Part shown: piece by piece, positions 50,100-59,600 of the stretch | Layout: each line of letters starts with the position of its first letter | How positions within the stretch are numbered: position 1 is the stretch's first letter | Assembly: GCA_009846685.1 (NCBI GenBank) | Contig: VWVY01000001.1 | Coordinates: forward strand, 1 to 64,000 | DNA length: 64,000 nt | Reading direction: 5' to 3' | DNA from: Rhizobiales bacterium SYSU XM002 | GTDB taxonomy: Bacteria > Pseudomonadota > Alphaproteobacteria > Rhizobiales > Beijerinckiaceae | Notes under the pieces: model-generated | What the model saw: only the letters and a program-made list of their open reading frames with translations | The model's database searches: none | Told to the model about the DNA's origin: nothing | Made by a program: the position numbers and the translations under genes

Positions 50100-51329
50100 T
50101 TATTTGTCTGGCGAGATCGGCATCTTCACCGAGCCGTCGAGGAACTTCTTGGGGCCCTCGGCGCCGGGATTGATGTCGAAATCGAAAATCTCGGTCGGAA
50201 TCCAGAGGGTCGCGCAGGCATTGGGAATATCGACCACGCCCGAGATATGCCCCTGAACCGGCGCTGTGCCGAGGATGGAGTAAGCCTGATCCGGCGCATA
50301 ACCGAATTTGGTCAGGTAGTTGATCGCATTGAGGCACGCCTGCTTGTAGGCGACGTTGACGTCGAGATAGTGCTGCTTGCCTTGTTCATCGACCGAGATG
50401 CCCTCGAAGATCAGGTAATCTTTGTAGTTGGGCGTGATGGGCGAGGGCTTGAAGACCGGGTTCTTGATCCCGTACTTCGACATGCCGTCCTTGATGATCT
50501 CGACGCGCAGGTGCAGCCAGCCGGCCATCTCGATCGCACCGCAGAAGGTGATTTCGCCGTCGCCCTGGCTGAAGTGCAGGTCGCCCATCGAAAGGCCAGC
50601 ACCCGGCACATATACAGGAAAATAGATTTTCGAACCGCGCGAGAGGTCCTTGATGTCGCAGTTTCCGCCGTGCTCGCGCGGCGGCACGGTGCGTGCGCCG
50701 GTCAGCGCGGCCTTGTCCTTCTCTGCGCCCTTGAGCTTGCCCATGTGGGCCGTCGAGGGGAAGGGCGGGTTGGCGAGCGGGGGCACACGCGTGGGATTGG
50801 TGGCGATGAAATCCACCTCACGCTTGTTCCATGTCTCCAGCATCTTCTTGTCGGGCAGGCAGCCGATCAGGCCGGGGTGGATCAGCCCGGCGAACTCCAC
50901 GCCCGGCACGTGGCGCGACGAGGTGAACATGCCCTTGAAGTCCCAGATCGACTTCTGCGCCAGCGGGAAATGGTCGGTCAGGAAGCCGCCGCCGTTCTGC
51001 TTGGAGAAGAAGCCGTTGAAGCCCCATTGGCTGTCCGGCTTCGCGCCGATGTCGAGCAGGTCCACCACGAGCAGGTCGCCGGGTTCCGCGCCCTTGACGC
51101 CGACAGGGCCAGAGAGGAAGTGGACGATGGACAGGTCAATGTCGCGCACGTCGTCGGCGGAATCGTTGTTCTTGATGAACCCGCCGGTCCAGTCGTAGGT
51201 CTCGATGATGAAATCATCGCCCGGATTGACCCAGCAGGCCATCGGGATATCCGGGTGCCAGCGGTTGTGCACCATCTCGTTGGTGTAGGCGGATTGGGTC
51301 AGATCGACCTTGATGAGGGTCTCGGCCAT
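50100..51329 (-). CDS. fmdA: Formamidase / acetamidase
   Basis: A 409-residue FmdA: VHNRWHPDIPMACWVNPGDD, VHFLSGPVGVKGAEPGDLLV, WDFKGMFTSSRHVPG, PGRREHGGNCDIKDL-like REHGGNCD, and SMGDLHFSQGDGEITFCGAI are family patterns. It hydrolyses formamide to formate and ammonia, also short aliphatic amides. Immediately downstream of urtE and upstream of fmdB on the same strand, so the transporter may import formamide or short amides besides urea. Confidence 0.96.
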   Translation of the reverse strand: MAETLIKVDLTQSAYTNEMVHNRWHPDIPMACWVNPGDDFIIETYDWTGGFIKNNDSADDVRDIDLSIVHFLSGPVGVKGAEPGDLLVVDLLDIGAKPDSQWGFNGFFSKQNGGGFLTDHFPLAQKSIWDFKGMFTSSRHVPGVEFAGLIHPGLIGCLPDKKMLETWNKREVDFIATNPTRVPPLANPPFPSTAHMGKLKGAEKDKAALTGARTVPPREHGGNCDIKDLSRGSKIYFPVYVPGAGLSMGDLHFSQGDGEITFCGAIEMAGWLHLRVEIIKDGMSKYGIKNPVFKPSPITPNYKDYLIFEGISVDEQGKQHYLDVNVAYKQACLNAINYLTKFGYAPDQAYSILGTAPVQGHISGVVDIPNACATLWIPTEIFDFDINPGAEGPKKFLDGSVKMPISPDK

Positions 51330-51414
51330 GGGCTTTCTCCTTCGAATTCGGGCGCCTTGATCTCGGGCCGCGGCGCGGGGCGTCCGCCGCGCGTGCGGGG
51401 CGGTTGGAAACGGG

Positions 51415-52104
51415 TCAGACGGAAAGGAACGAGGCCACCTTCGCCTCGTCGATGGTGGCGCGGTTCTCTTCGTGGACGATCTCGCCGTTCTCGATCACGA
51501 GCACGCGGTCGGCGATGTCGAGCGCGAAGCTGAGCACCTGCTCCGAGACGACGATCGAGAGGCCGCGCTCGTCGCGGATGCGCTTCAGGGTGCGCGCCAT
51601 ATCCTTGATGATCGAGGGCTGGATGCCCTCGGTGGGCTCGTCGAGCAGCAGCACCTTGGGTTTGCTGGCCAGCGCGCGGGCAATGGCGAGCTGCTGCTGC
51701 TGGCCGCCGGAGAGGTTGCCGCCGCGCCGGTGCTTCATTTCGAGCAGCACGGGAAAGATCTCGTAGAGTTCACCCGGCACCGCGCTTTCGCCTGTGACGG
51801 TGAGGCCGGTCTTGATGTTCTCCTCTACAGTCATGGTGCCGAAGATCATCCGGCCTTGCGGCACGAAGGCCATGCCTCGCGCCACACGCTCGTGGCTCTT
51901 GAGGTTGGTGATCTCGCCGTCTCCCACGCGCACGGTGCCGCTCTTGGTTGGAACCAGCCCCATCAGCGACTTCATCAGAGTGGTCTTGCCCATGCCGTTG
52001 CGCCCCATGATGGCGACGATCTCGTCGGGCCTGACCTTGAAGTCGAGGCCATGCAGCACCTCGGACTGGCCATAGGCAACATGAAGGTTTTCGACGTTCA
52101 ACAT
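51415..52104 (-). CDS. urtE: Urea/short-amide ABC transporter ATPase UrtE
   Basis: A 229-residue LivF-type ATPase. NVENLHVAYGQSEVLHGLDF, Walker A GRNGMGKTT, signature GGNLSGGQQQQLAIARAL and Walker B VLLLDEPTEGIQPSI are visible; the EGIQPSI following Walker B is typical of UrtE. Ends of urtD and this gene are 21 bases apart. It shares substrate with the other urt genes. Confidence 0.93.
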   Translation of the reverse strand: MLNVENLHVAYGQSEVLHGLDFKVRPDEIVAIMGRNGMGKTTLMKSLMGLVPTKSGTVRVGDGEITNLKSHERVARGMAFVPQGRMIFGTMTVEENIKTGLTVTGESAVPGELYEIFPVLLEMKHRRGGNLSGGQQQQLAIARALASKPKVLLLDEPTEGIQPSIIKDMARTLKRIRDERGLSIVVSEQVLSFALDIADRVLVIENGEIVHEENRATIDEAKVASFLSV

Positions 52105-52125
52105 GCTGGAACCCTTCTGTTTTTC

Positions 52126-52941
52126 TCAATGGCCGAGATAGACTTCGATGACCTTGGGGTCGCTCTTCACATGGGCAATGGACCCTTCCGAAAGCAGCTT
52201 GCCCTGGTGGAGCACGGTGACGCGGTGGGCGATGTCCTCGACGAATTTCATGTCGTGCTCGATGACCAGCACCGAGCGGCCGACGATGATCTTGTTGAGG
52301 AGTTCCGCAGTCTTCTTGCGCTCCGCGACCGACATGCCGGCCACCGGTTCGTCGAGCATCAGGAGTTCCGGGTCCTGGATCAGCAGCATGCCGATCTCAA
52401 GCCACTGCTTCTGTCCGTGCGAAAGGAACTCTGCGCGGGTTTGCAGCCTGTCGGCGAGGAAGATCATGTGGGCGACCTCCTCGATACGGTCGCGCACCTC
52501 GGCGTCGCGCCGGAAAGTCAGCGCACCGAACACCGAGCGTCCGCGCGGAAACGAGATCTCGAGGTTCTCGAAAACGGTGAGATCCTCGTAGATCGAGGGG
52601 GTCTGGAACTTGCGTCCGACCCCGGCAAGAACGATGCCGTTCTCGCTCATTTTCGTCAGTTCCCGGCCTTTGAACTGGATCGAGCCGGCGGTGGCGCGGG
52701 TGCGTCCGCAGATCAGATCCAGAACCGTGGTCTTGCCGGCGCCGTTCGGACCGATGATCACCCGGATCTCGTTGGGATCGACATAGAAGGAGAGATCGTT
52801 CACCGCCTTGAACCCGTCGAAGGAGACCGTGAGGCCTTCGACCGTGAGAAGAAAATCCGGGGCCATAGCATCGCTGACCCGTCCCGGGCGTTGAGGCGAG
52901 ATCTCGTGCGACGGCTGGGTATTCGTGGGTTGCGCGTTCAT
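52126..52941 (-). CDS. urtD: Urea/short-amide ABC transporter ATPase UrtD
   Basis: A LivG-type ATPase: Walker A GPNGAGKTT, LSHGQKQWLEIGM in place of the standard signature (typical for UrtD), LMLDEPVAGMSVAERKKTAE and IVGRSVLVIEHDMKFVEDIA. I start it at ATG 52941 with AGGAGAG upstream; ATG 52956 overlaps the urtC stop and is also possible. It has an extra ~30-residue N-terminus. Confidence 0.93.
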   Translation of the reverse strand: MNAQPTNTQPSHEISPQRPGRVSDAMAPDFLLTVEGLTVSFDGFKAVNDLSFYVDPNEIRVIIGPNGAGKTTVLDLICGRTRATAGSIQFKGRELTKMSENGIVLAGVGRKFQTPSIYEDLTVFENLEISFPRGRSVFGALTFRRDAEVRDRIEEVAHMIFLADRLQTRAEFLSHGQKQWLEIGMLLIQDPELLMLDEPVAGMSVAERKKTAELLNKIIVGRSVLVIEHDMKFVEDIAHRVTVLHQGKLLSEGSIAHVKSDPKVIEVYLGH

Positions 52942-52952
52942 CGCCGCTCTCC

Positions 52953-54098
52953 TCATTCAGCCGGTGTGGACACGGGCATCGCCGGCGTCGGCGTGCGGCC
53001 CTTACGGGAGAACCACTTCGCGAGACGCGGGGCGATATGGCTGTCGTAGATGCCGGCAAGCCCTGCCGGGAAAGCGAGCACAACGGCAATGAACAGCCCG
53101 CCGAGACCCAGCAGCCACAACTCCGGAAAGCTCTCCGAGAAGGTGGTCTTGGCGAAATTGACCAGCAGCGTGCCGTAGACCGCGCCGAGAATGGAAAGCC
53201 GACCGCCCACCGCGGTGTAGATCACCATTTCGACCGAGGGGACGATGCCCACGAAGCTTGGCGACATGAAACCGACCTGAAGCGTGAACATCGCACCGCC
53301 GATCGCCGAAAGCGCAGCGGCAAAGGCAAAGACGAAGATCTTGAACGAGGCGACGTCATAGCCGGAGAAGCGGACGCGGTCCTCCTTGTCGCGCATGGCG
53401 ACCAGAATGCGCCCGAGCTTGGACTGGCGAACGAGGAAGCACAGTCCGATCACCCCGAAGAGCAGCGCCGCGTTGACGAAATAGAGGATGAACTTGGCGT
53501 GGTCGGTGCGGATGTCCCAGCCGTGCAGGGTGCGCAGGTCGGTGATCCCGTTGATGCCACCGGTATAGCCCTGCTGGCCGATGATGAGGATGGTGAGGAT
53601 TGCGGCGATTGCCTGGGTGATGATGCCGAAATAGACCCCGCCCACGCGCCGACGGAACATCGCGGTGCCAATGATGAAGGCGAAGAGCGTCGGCACCAGG
53701 ATCACGGCCACCAGCGTGAAGGGAAAGCTGGCAAACGGCTTCCAGAACCACGGCAGGGCGGTGAGCTGGTTCCAGTCCATGAAGTCCGGGATGCCGGGGG
53801 TGGACTGGATCTTCGTGTTCTCGACCGACGAGGCCTCCAGCTTCAGGAACATCGCCATGCAGTAGCCGCCGAGCCCGAAGAAGATGCCCTGACCGAGCGA
53901 GAGGATGCCGCCGTAGCCCCAGCACATCACCAATCCGATGGCGACGAACGCGTAGGTGAGATACTTGCCGACGAGGTTGAGGCGGAAAATGTCGAGGGTG
54001 AGTGGCAGCAGCACCACAATCAGCAGGGCGAGGAGAGCGATACCGACGAGCTGAGAGCGGGTCAGGAAGCCGGTACGGGGCGTCGTTTCGGGGTTCAT
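52953..54098 (-). CDS. urtC: Urea/short-amide ABC transporter permease UrtC
   Basis: A 381-residue LivM-type permease with ~9 hydrophobic segments (LLALLIVVLLPLTLDIFRLN; YLTYAFVAIGLVMCWGYGGI; VMCWGYGGILSLGQGIFFGLG). YTGGINGITDL, KLGRILVAMRDKEDRVRFSG and GGRLSILGAVYGTLLVNFAK are UrtC signatures. ATG 54098 is 2 bases after the urtB stop. It forms the membrane channel with UrtB. Confidence 0.93.
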   Translation of the reverse strand: MNPETTPRTGFLTRSQLVGIALLALLIVVLLPLTLDIFRLNLVGKYLTYAFVAIGLVMCWGYGGILSLGQGIFFGLGGYCMAMFLKLEASSVENTKIQSTPGIPDFMDWNQLTALPWFWKPFASFPFTLVAVILVPTLFAFIIGTAMFRRRVGGVYFGIITQAIAAILTILIIGQQGYTGGINGITDLRTLHGWDIRTDHAKFILYFVNAALLFGVIGLCFLVRQSKLGRILVAMRDKEDRVRFSGYDVASFKIFVFAFAAALSAIGGAMFTLQVGFMSPSFVGIVPSVEMVIYTAVGGRLSILGAVYGTLLVNFAKTTFSESFPELWLLGLGGLFIAVVLAFPAGLAGIYDSHIAPRLAKWFSRKGRTPTPAMPVSTPAE

Positions 54099-54100
54099 GA

Positions 54101-55027
54101 TTACCTCCGGACCTTGAGGGTGAAGAGGCCCTGCGGCCGCAGCATCAGGATGCCGACGACACCGAGCAGGGTGATGACCTTGGCGATCGAGCCGGAAAGG
54201 AAGAACTCGAGCGTCGATTGGGTCTGGGAGATGGAAAGGGCGGAGAGGATGGTGCCGATCAGGCTCTGCGCGCCACCGAAGACGACTACGAGGAAGGTAT
54301 CGACGATGTAGAGCTGGCCGGCCGTCGGCCCGGTGGAGCCGATCATGGTGAAGGCCGAACCGGCGACTCCGGCGATGCCGCAGCCGATACCGAAGGTGAG
54401 GCGGTCGACGCGTTCGGTGTTGATGCCAACCGCCGAAGCCATCATGCGGTTGAGCACCACGGCGCGCACCTGCATGCCCCAACGCGAGCGGAACATCATG
54501 ACCGCCACGACGGCGGTGATGATGACGGTGAGAGTCATCACGAACAGGCCGTTGATCTGCACTTCGATGGTATCGGTCAGCTTGAGCGAACCCATCATCC
54601 AGGCCGGCAGTTCAACGCCGACCTCACGTGGACCGAATACCGAGCGGTAGACCTGTTGCAGGATCAGGCTCAGGCCCCAGGTCGCCAGGAGCGTGTCGAG
54701 CGGTCGCTTGTAGAGGTGCCGGATCAGCCCCCACTCGACGATCATTCCGAGCGTGCCGGAGGCAACGAACGCCAGGGCCATCGCGACGAAGAAATACGCG
54801 GGAAACAGCGCCGGCAGGAAATGCTGGAAAGCCTGCGAGGTGAAATAGGTGACATAGGCCCCCAGGATCATGAACTCGCCGTGGGCCATGTTAATGACAC
54901 CCATCTGGCCGAAGATGATCGCCAGACCGAGCGCCATGAGCAGGTAGACCGAAAACAGGATCAGCCCGGCGAAACCCTGCATGACGAAAATCGAGCCCAG
55001 CTCGGAAATCGAATAGCTGTCGAACAT
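54101..55027 (-). CDS. urtB: Urea/short-amide ABC transporter permease UrtB
   Basis: A 308-residue LivH-type permease: LMALGLAIIFGQMGVINMAH, PLDTLLATWGLSLILQQVYR, FGPREVGVELPAWM and GAQSLIGTILSALSISQTQS are UrtB patterns. Unlike many UrtB proteins it lacks the long periplasmic N-terminal region, as in the FmdE-type amide transporter permeases. ATG 55027 is chosen by family match. Confidence 0.93.
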   Translation of the reverse strand: MFDSYSISELGSIFVMQGFAGLILFSVYLLMALGLAIIFGQMGVINMAHGEFMILGAYVTYFTSQAFQHFLPALFPAYFFVAMALAFVASGTLGMIVEWGLIRHLYKRPLDTLLATWGLSLILQQVYRSVFGPREVGVELPAWMMGSLKLTDTIEVQINGLFVMTLTVIITAVVAVMMFRSRWGMQVRAVVLNRMMASAVGINTERVDRLTFGIGCGIAGVAGSAFTMIGSTGPTAGQLYIVDTFLVVVFGGAQSLIGTILSALSISQTQSTLEFFLSGSIAKVITLLGVVGILMLRPQGLFTLKVRR

Positions 55028-55140
55028 CGGCTTAACTCCCTCGTGGGGGCGGGATGGGCGGGGCGCGACGTCTCGGGGGAAAGGTCGCGCCCCCTGGGCA
55101 GTAGGCGGGGGATGACCCCCGCAACCGCTGCCAACAGGGC

Positions 55141-56400
55141 TTACTGGTAGCCCTTGGGGAAGGGGTCCGGCTCGACGAGGTCGGCGGTTTCGTAGATCAA
55201 CTCGAACTGGCCATCGAGCTTGGCCTTGCCGACACGCGTCTTGGACCAGAGGTGATGGTTCGGGTGGATCTTGACGTAACCTTCCGGCGCGCCCTTGAAC
55301 TCGACGTCCGGGGAGGCCGCAGCCACCTTGTCGATATCGAACGAACCGGCCTTCTCGACGGTCGCTTTCCAGAGCCACGGCCCGAGATAGGCTGCCTGCG
55401 TCACGTCGCCGATGACGGTCTTGTCGCCCCACATCTTCTTGAAGGCGGCGACGAAGGCCTTGTTGTTCGCGTTGTCGAGCGACTGGAAGTACTTCATGCA
55501 GGCGAAGGCGCCCGCGATGTTCTCGCCGCCGATGCCGTCGATCTCGTCCTCGGTCACGGAGATTGTCAGCAGCGTCTGCTTGGAGAGGTCGATGCCGGCG
55601 GCCTTCAGTTGCTTGTAGAAGGCGACGTTCGAGCCGCCGACGATGATCGCGTAGATCACATCGGGCTTGGTAAGCTTGATCTTGTTGATCACCGAGTTGA
55701 ACTGGGTGTGACCAAGCGGGAAATACTCCTCGCCGACGACCTTGCAGCCCTTGAGATATTTCTCAATGTGCTTGCGCGCGATCTTGTTGGAGGTGCGCGG
55801 CCAGATGTAGTCCGAGCCGAGCAGGTAGAAGGTCTTGGCGTTCTTGGTCTTGTTGACCCAGTCGAGACCGGCGATGATCTGCTGCGTGGCTTCCTGCCCG
55901 GTGTAGATCACGTTCTTGGACTGCTCGAGCCCCTCGTAGAAGGTCGGGTAGTAGAGCATGCCGTTGTACTGCTCGAACACCGGCAGCACCGCCTTGCGCG
56001 AGGCCGAGGTCCAGCAGCCGAACACCGAAGCGCACTTGTCGTTCACCAGCAGCTTCTTGGCTTTTTCGGCGAAGGTCGGCCAATCCGAAGCGCCGTCCTC
56101 CTGGATGAATTTGATCTTGCGGCCGAGCACGCCACCCATGGCGTTGATCTGCTCGATGGCGAGTTTCTCGGCCTGCACCGAACCGGTTTCGGAAATGGCC
56201 ATGGTGCCGGTTACAGAGTGGAGGATGCCAACCGTGACTTCCGTATCGGTAACGGCGAGCCCGGTGGTGTTCACGGCAGCGGTTGCCGGCGCGGCAAGAA
56301 CGCTCTTGGGCAGGAGGCCCGCCAGCGGAAGGGCCGCCGCACCCATGAGCAGCCTGCGGCGGGTTTGGTCAACAGGACCGGAAGTCGGGTCTTTCGGCAT
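55141..56400 (-). CDS. urtA: Urea/short-amide ABC transporter binding protein UrtA
   Basis: A 419-residue binding protein with a twin-arginine signal (TRRRLLMGAAALPLAGLLPK). ILHSVTGTMAISETGSVQAE, FIQEDGASDWPTFAEKAKKL, CASVFGCWTSASRKAVLPVF and YLLGSDYIWPRTSNKIARKH are signatures of the UrtA/AmiC/FmdD group. ATG 56400 is the natural start before the signal. Co-occurrence with fmdA suggests that formamide or acetamide is bound as well as urea. Divergent from the permease-kinase fusion. Confidence 0.93.
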   Translation of the reverse strand: MPKDPTSGPVDQTRRRLLMGAAALPLAGLLPKSVLAAPATAAVNTTGLAVTDTEVTVGILHSVTGTMAISETGSVQAEKLAIEQINAMGGVLGRKIKFIQEDGASDWPTFAEKAKKLLVNDKCASVFGCWTSASRKAVLPVFEQYNGMLYYPTFYEGLEQSKNVIYTGQEATQQIIAGLDWVNKTKNAKTFYLLGSDYIWPRTSNKIARKHIEKYLKGCKVVGEEYFPLGHTQFNSVINKIKLTKPDVIYAIIVGGSNVAFYKQLKAAGIDLSKQTLLTISVTEDEIDGIGGENIAGAFACMKYFQSLDNANNKAFVAAFKKMWGDKTVIGDVTQAAYLGPWLWKATVEKAGSFDIDKVAAASPDVEFKGAPEGYVKIHPNHHLWSKTRVGKAKLDGQFELIYETADLVEPDPFPKGYQ

Positions 56401-56508
56401 CGTGCGTCTCCCTGATTGTGCCGGTCTTTCCGGCTGAGGCGATTTCGATGCTCTCGATGGTTTCGATGTTTGTGCGATGCAGCAATACGTCATCCGGGAA
56501 GCGCGATG

Positions 56509-56544
56509 CGTCGTTTGACGGCGCGGCTGATACGTCATTTGACG
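56509..56544. promoter_or_regulatory. Tandem CGTC-N4-GACG dyads
   Basis: CGTCGTTTGACG (56509-56520) and CGTCATTTGACG (56533-56544) are two near-identical dyads with centres 24 bases apart. They lie in the 263-base interval between urtA and the permease-kinase gene, so a dimeric regulator binding both could control both directions; the LuxR-type response regulator encoded at 60004 is the obvious candidate. Confidence 0.6.
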
Positions 56545-56558
56545 ACTTGCCGACCCCA

Positions 56559-56574
56559 AGCGTGTGCGATGCCA
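56559..56574 (-). promoter_or_regulatory. Weak sigma-54 candidate for urtA
   Basis: On the minus strand TGGCATCGCACACGCT keeps GG-N10-GC spacing and a good -24 block, but the -12 block is ACGCT rather than TTGCT. Possible RpoN site, not certain. Confidence 0.4.
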
Positions 56575-56590
56575 TGCTGTCGTCGCGACT

Positions 56591-56606
56591 TGGCATTGAT
56601 CCTGCA
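56591..56606 (+). promoter_or_regulatory. Sigma-54 candidate for the permease-kinase gene
   Basis: TGGCATTGATCCTGCA retains GG-N10-GC with one mismatch in each block (CAT for CAC, CTGCA for TTGCA). It is about 58 bases upstream of the GTG start at 56664. An inverted repeat CATCAGT / ACTGATG at 56608-56631 follows it closely. Confidence 0.5.
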
Positions 56607-56607
56607 T

Positions 56608-56631
56608 CATCAGTTACTTAAGCGACTGATG
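56608..56631. promoter_or_regulatory. Inverted repeat at the permease-kinase start region
   Basis: CATCAGT-N10-ACTGATG, a perfect 7-bp dyad centred on TTAA, just downstream of the -12 block of the candidate sigma-54 promoter. It would overlap the transcription start, a typical repressor position. Confidence 0.45.
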
Positions 56632-56663
56632 CGTAGTCGAGGGTTTCGAGGGGCCTGAACGAC

Positions 56664-59600
56664 GTGGAACCCATCCGTCCCATCGCGGAGGCCCGGCGCA
56701 CCTACAACCAGTGGGTCGCCAACCAGACGCTGGAGGACTACGCCCTGCGGTTCACCGCGAAGGCGGCGCGGCGATGGTCCTCCTTTCGAGTGGCGAACAC
56801 GGCGATCGGCGGTATTTCCTTTCTGGCGCTGGAGGCGGTCGGCGGAGCGATCACGCTGACCTATGGCTTCTCGAACGCTGTAGCTGCCATCGCCGCGGTC
56901 AGCGTGCTGATCTTCCTGCTCGGTCTGCCGGTATCGATCTACGCCGCGCGCTGCGGGGTGGATATCGATCTGCTCACGCGCGGCGCGGGCTTCGGCTATC
57001 TCGGTTCCACCATCACCTCGCTGATCTACGCGACCTTTACCTTCATCTTCTTCGCGATCGAGGCGGCGATCATGGCGAAGGCCCTTAACCTCGCCCTTGG
57101 CATCCCGGAAGCGCTGGGTTTCGTCTTGTCATCGGTGGTGGTCATCCCGCTGGTGACGCACGGCTTCGCGGGAATTTCCCGCTTCCAGATGATCACACAG
57201 CCGTTCTGGGTCGTGCTGCACGTCATCCCTTTCGTCGTGCTGGTGGCGCTGGACGATGGCACGATCGCTGCTTGGACGGGCTATACCGGGCGGCTGGGGC
57301 ATGTCGACGGTCATTTTGACCTCATGCTGTTCGGCGCGGCCTCCGGTGTTTGCTTTGCGCTCGTGGCGCAGATCGGAGAACAGGTCGACTATCTACGCTT
57401 TTTGCCCGAGAAACGGCCGGACCAGCCCGCTCGCTGGTGGCTCGCCCTGATCACCGCCGGGCCGGGCTGGATCGTCCTTGGCGGGCTCAAGATGCTGGCC
57501 GGTTCGTTCCTCGCTTATCTCGCCTTTCGCTCGGGGGTGCCGCCGCAGGACGCCGCCGAGCCAACCCATATGTACATGGTCGCCTTCGCCAAGGTGACCC
57601 AGAATCCGACCTTTGGGCTGGCGCTGGCGGCGATCTTCGTCATCCTCTCGCAACTCAAGATCAACGTGACGAACGCCTATGCTGGGTCGATCGCATGGTC
57701 GAATTTTTTTTCGCGTCTCACCCATTCACATCCCGGCCGTGTGGTCTGGGTTGTGTTTAACGTGATGATCGCCCTGCTGCTGATGGAGCTGGGCATCTAT
57801 CGCAGCTTGGAGAAGATTCTCGGGCTCTACGCCCATGTCGCGGTGGCGTGGCTCGGCGCAATCGTCGCCGATCTCGTCATTTCGAAGCCACTCGGCCTTT
57901 CCCCGCCTGGCATCGAGTTCAAGCGCGCGCATCTTTACGATATCAACCCGGCCGGGCTTGGGGCCATGGTCGGTGCGAGCTTGCTGGCCATCGCCGCGCA
58001 TCTGGGCAGCTTCGGCGCATATGCTCAGGCGCTCTCCTCCTATCTCGCGTTGGCGGCGGCGCTCGTGCTTGCGCCACTCATCGCCTTTCTCACACGCGGC
58101 CGCTACTACCTCGCGCGACAGCCCGATCCCTCGTTGAAGCTGGTCGCGCAATGCACATGTTCGGTCTGCGTCAACACCTTCGAAGCCGAGGACATCGCGC
58201 AATGCCCGGCCTATGGTGGCCCGATCTGTTCGCTCTGCTGCACGCTTGACGCGCGTTGCCACGACAAGTGCAAGGTGAAGAGCCGTGTGGACGAGCAGTT
58301 CACCGAGGTGGGGGGGCGCCGGCCACCTTGGTTTTCTCTGCTTTCGCCGTCCCTGGCGCGCTATTTCGCGCTTCTGCTGATCGTCACCTCGGTCATGGCG
58401 ACCGTGATGGTGCTGGTCTACTGGCAAAGCCTCGACGATCCCGGTATCAATGCCCAGGCGCTGGGTCTGGTGCTCGCCAAGGCATTCCTCGGGCTCTTCC
58501 TCATTACCGGCATCGTGAGCTGGCTTCTGGTGCTGGCGCACGAGAGTCGCGAGATGGCGCTGGCGGAAACCGAACGTCAGACCGGATTGCTGATGTCCGA
58601 AATCGCCGCGCATGAGGAAACGGACCGTGCATTGCAGGCTGCCAAGGAGGTCGCCGAGGCAGCCAACTTTGCCAAATCGCGTTATCTCGTGGGGATATCT
58701 CATGAATTCCGCACACCGCTCAACGCGATCCTCGGTTACGCGCAACTGACGGAGGCGGACGAACTGCCGCCCGAGCGCAAGCAGGCCGCCATCCGCACCA
58801 TCCGCCGTTCAGGCGAGCATCTTGCCGGGCTGGTTGACGGACTGCTCGACATCGCCCGCATCGAGGCGGGACGGTTCCAGCTTCAGCGCGACACCGTCGC
58901 CTTTCCAGAGTTCATTGAGGAACTGGCGGACATGTTCCGCCTGCAGGCACAGATGAAGGGCATCGCCTTTCGTTTCACACCGCCGGCGCATCCGCCTGCC
59001 TTCGTGCGCGCGGACGAGAAGCGGCTACGCCAGGTGCTGATCAACCTTCTTTCCAACGCCATCAAGTACACCGAAAAGGGAGAAGTCTGCCTGACGATTT
59101 CCTTGCGCAACGACGTGGCAAGGATCGCGGTCGAGGACACCGGCTGCGGTATCGCGCCCGAGAATCTGGAACGCATCTTCGTGCCGTTCGAACGCATCGA
59201 GAATCCCGACATGCCGTGGGTGCCCGGCACCGGGCTCGGCCTGACCCTGACGAAGCTGATGAGCGAGATGATGGGCGGCGCGATCACCGTTGAAAGCACG
59301 CCGGGGAAGGGGAGCTGTTTCAGGCTGCGTCTGCATCTGCCGAGCGTGCAGCCGGAGGCCGCTTCCGCCGTACCGGAGGAGCGTATCACCGGCTATGCGG
59401 GGCCCCGCCTCAAGGTTCTGGTGATCGACGATGAAGCCAGCCATCGCGAGCTGATACGGGATGTTCTTTCTCCGCTCGGCTTCGTTGTCACCGACGTAAG
59501 CGGCGGGCAGGAGGGACTGACCGTCTTTCCCGTGCTTGTGCCGGATATCGTGCTTCTCGATGTGACAATGCCGGGCCTCTCGGGGTGGGAGGTTGCGCGG

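Noticed and set aside
50025-51533. A 502-codon plus-strand frame opposite fmdA
   Set aside because: Antisense to a well-supported formamidase; composition is typical of the complement of a GC-rich gene.
51472-53049. A 525-codon plus-strand frame opposite urtE and urtD
   Set aside because: Shadow of two ATPase genes with intact Walker motifs.
55252-56415. A 387-codon plus-strand frame opposite urtA
   Set aside because: Shadow of the UrtA gene; no recognisable domain.
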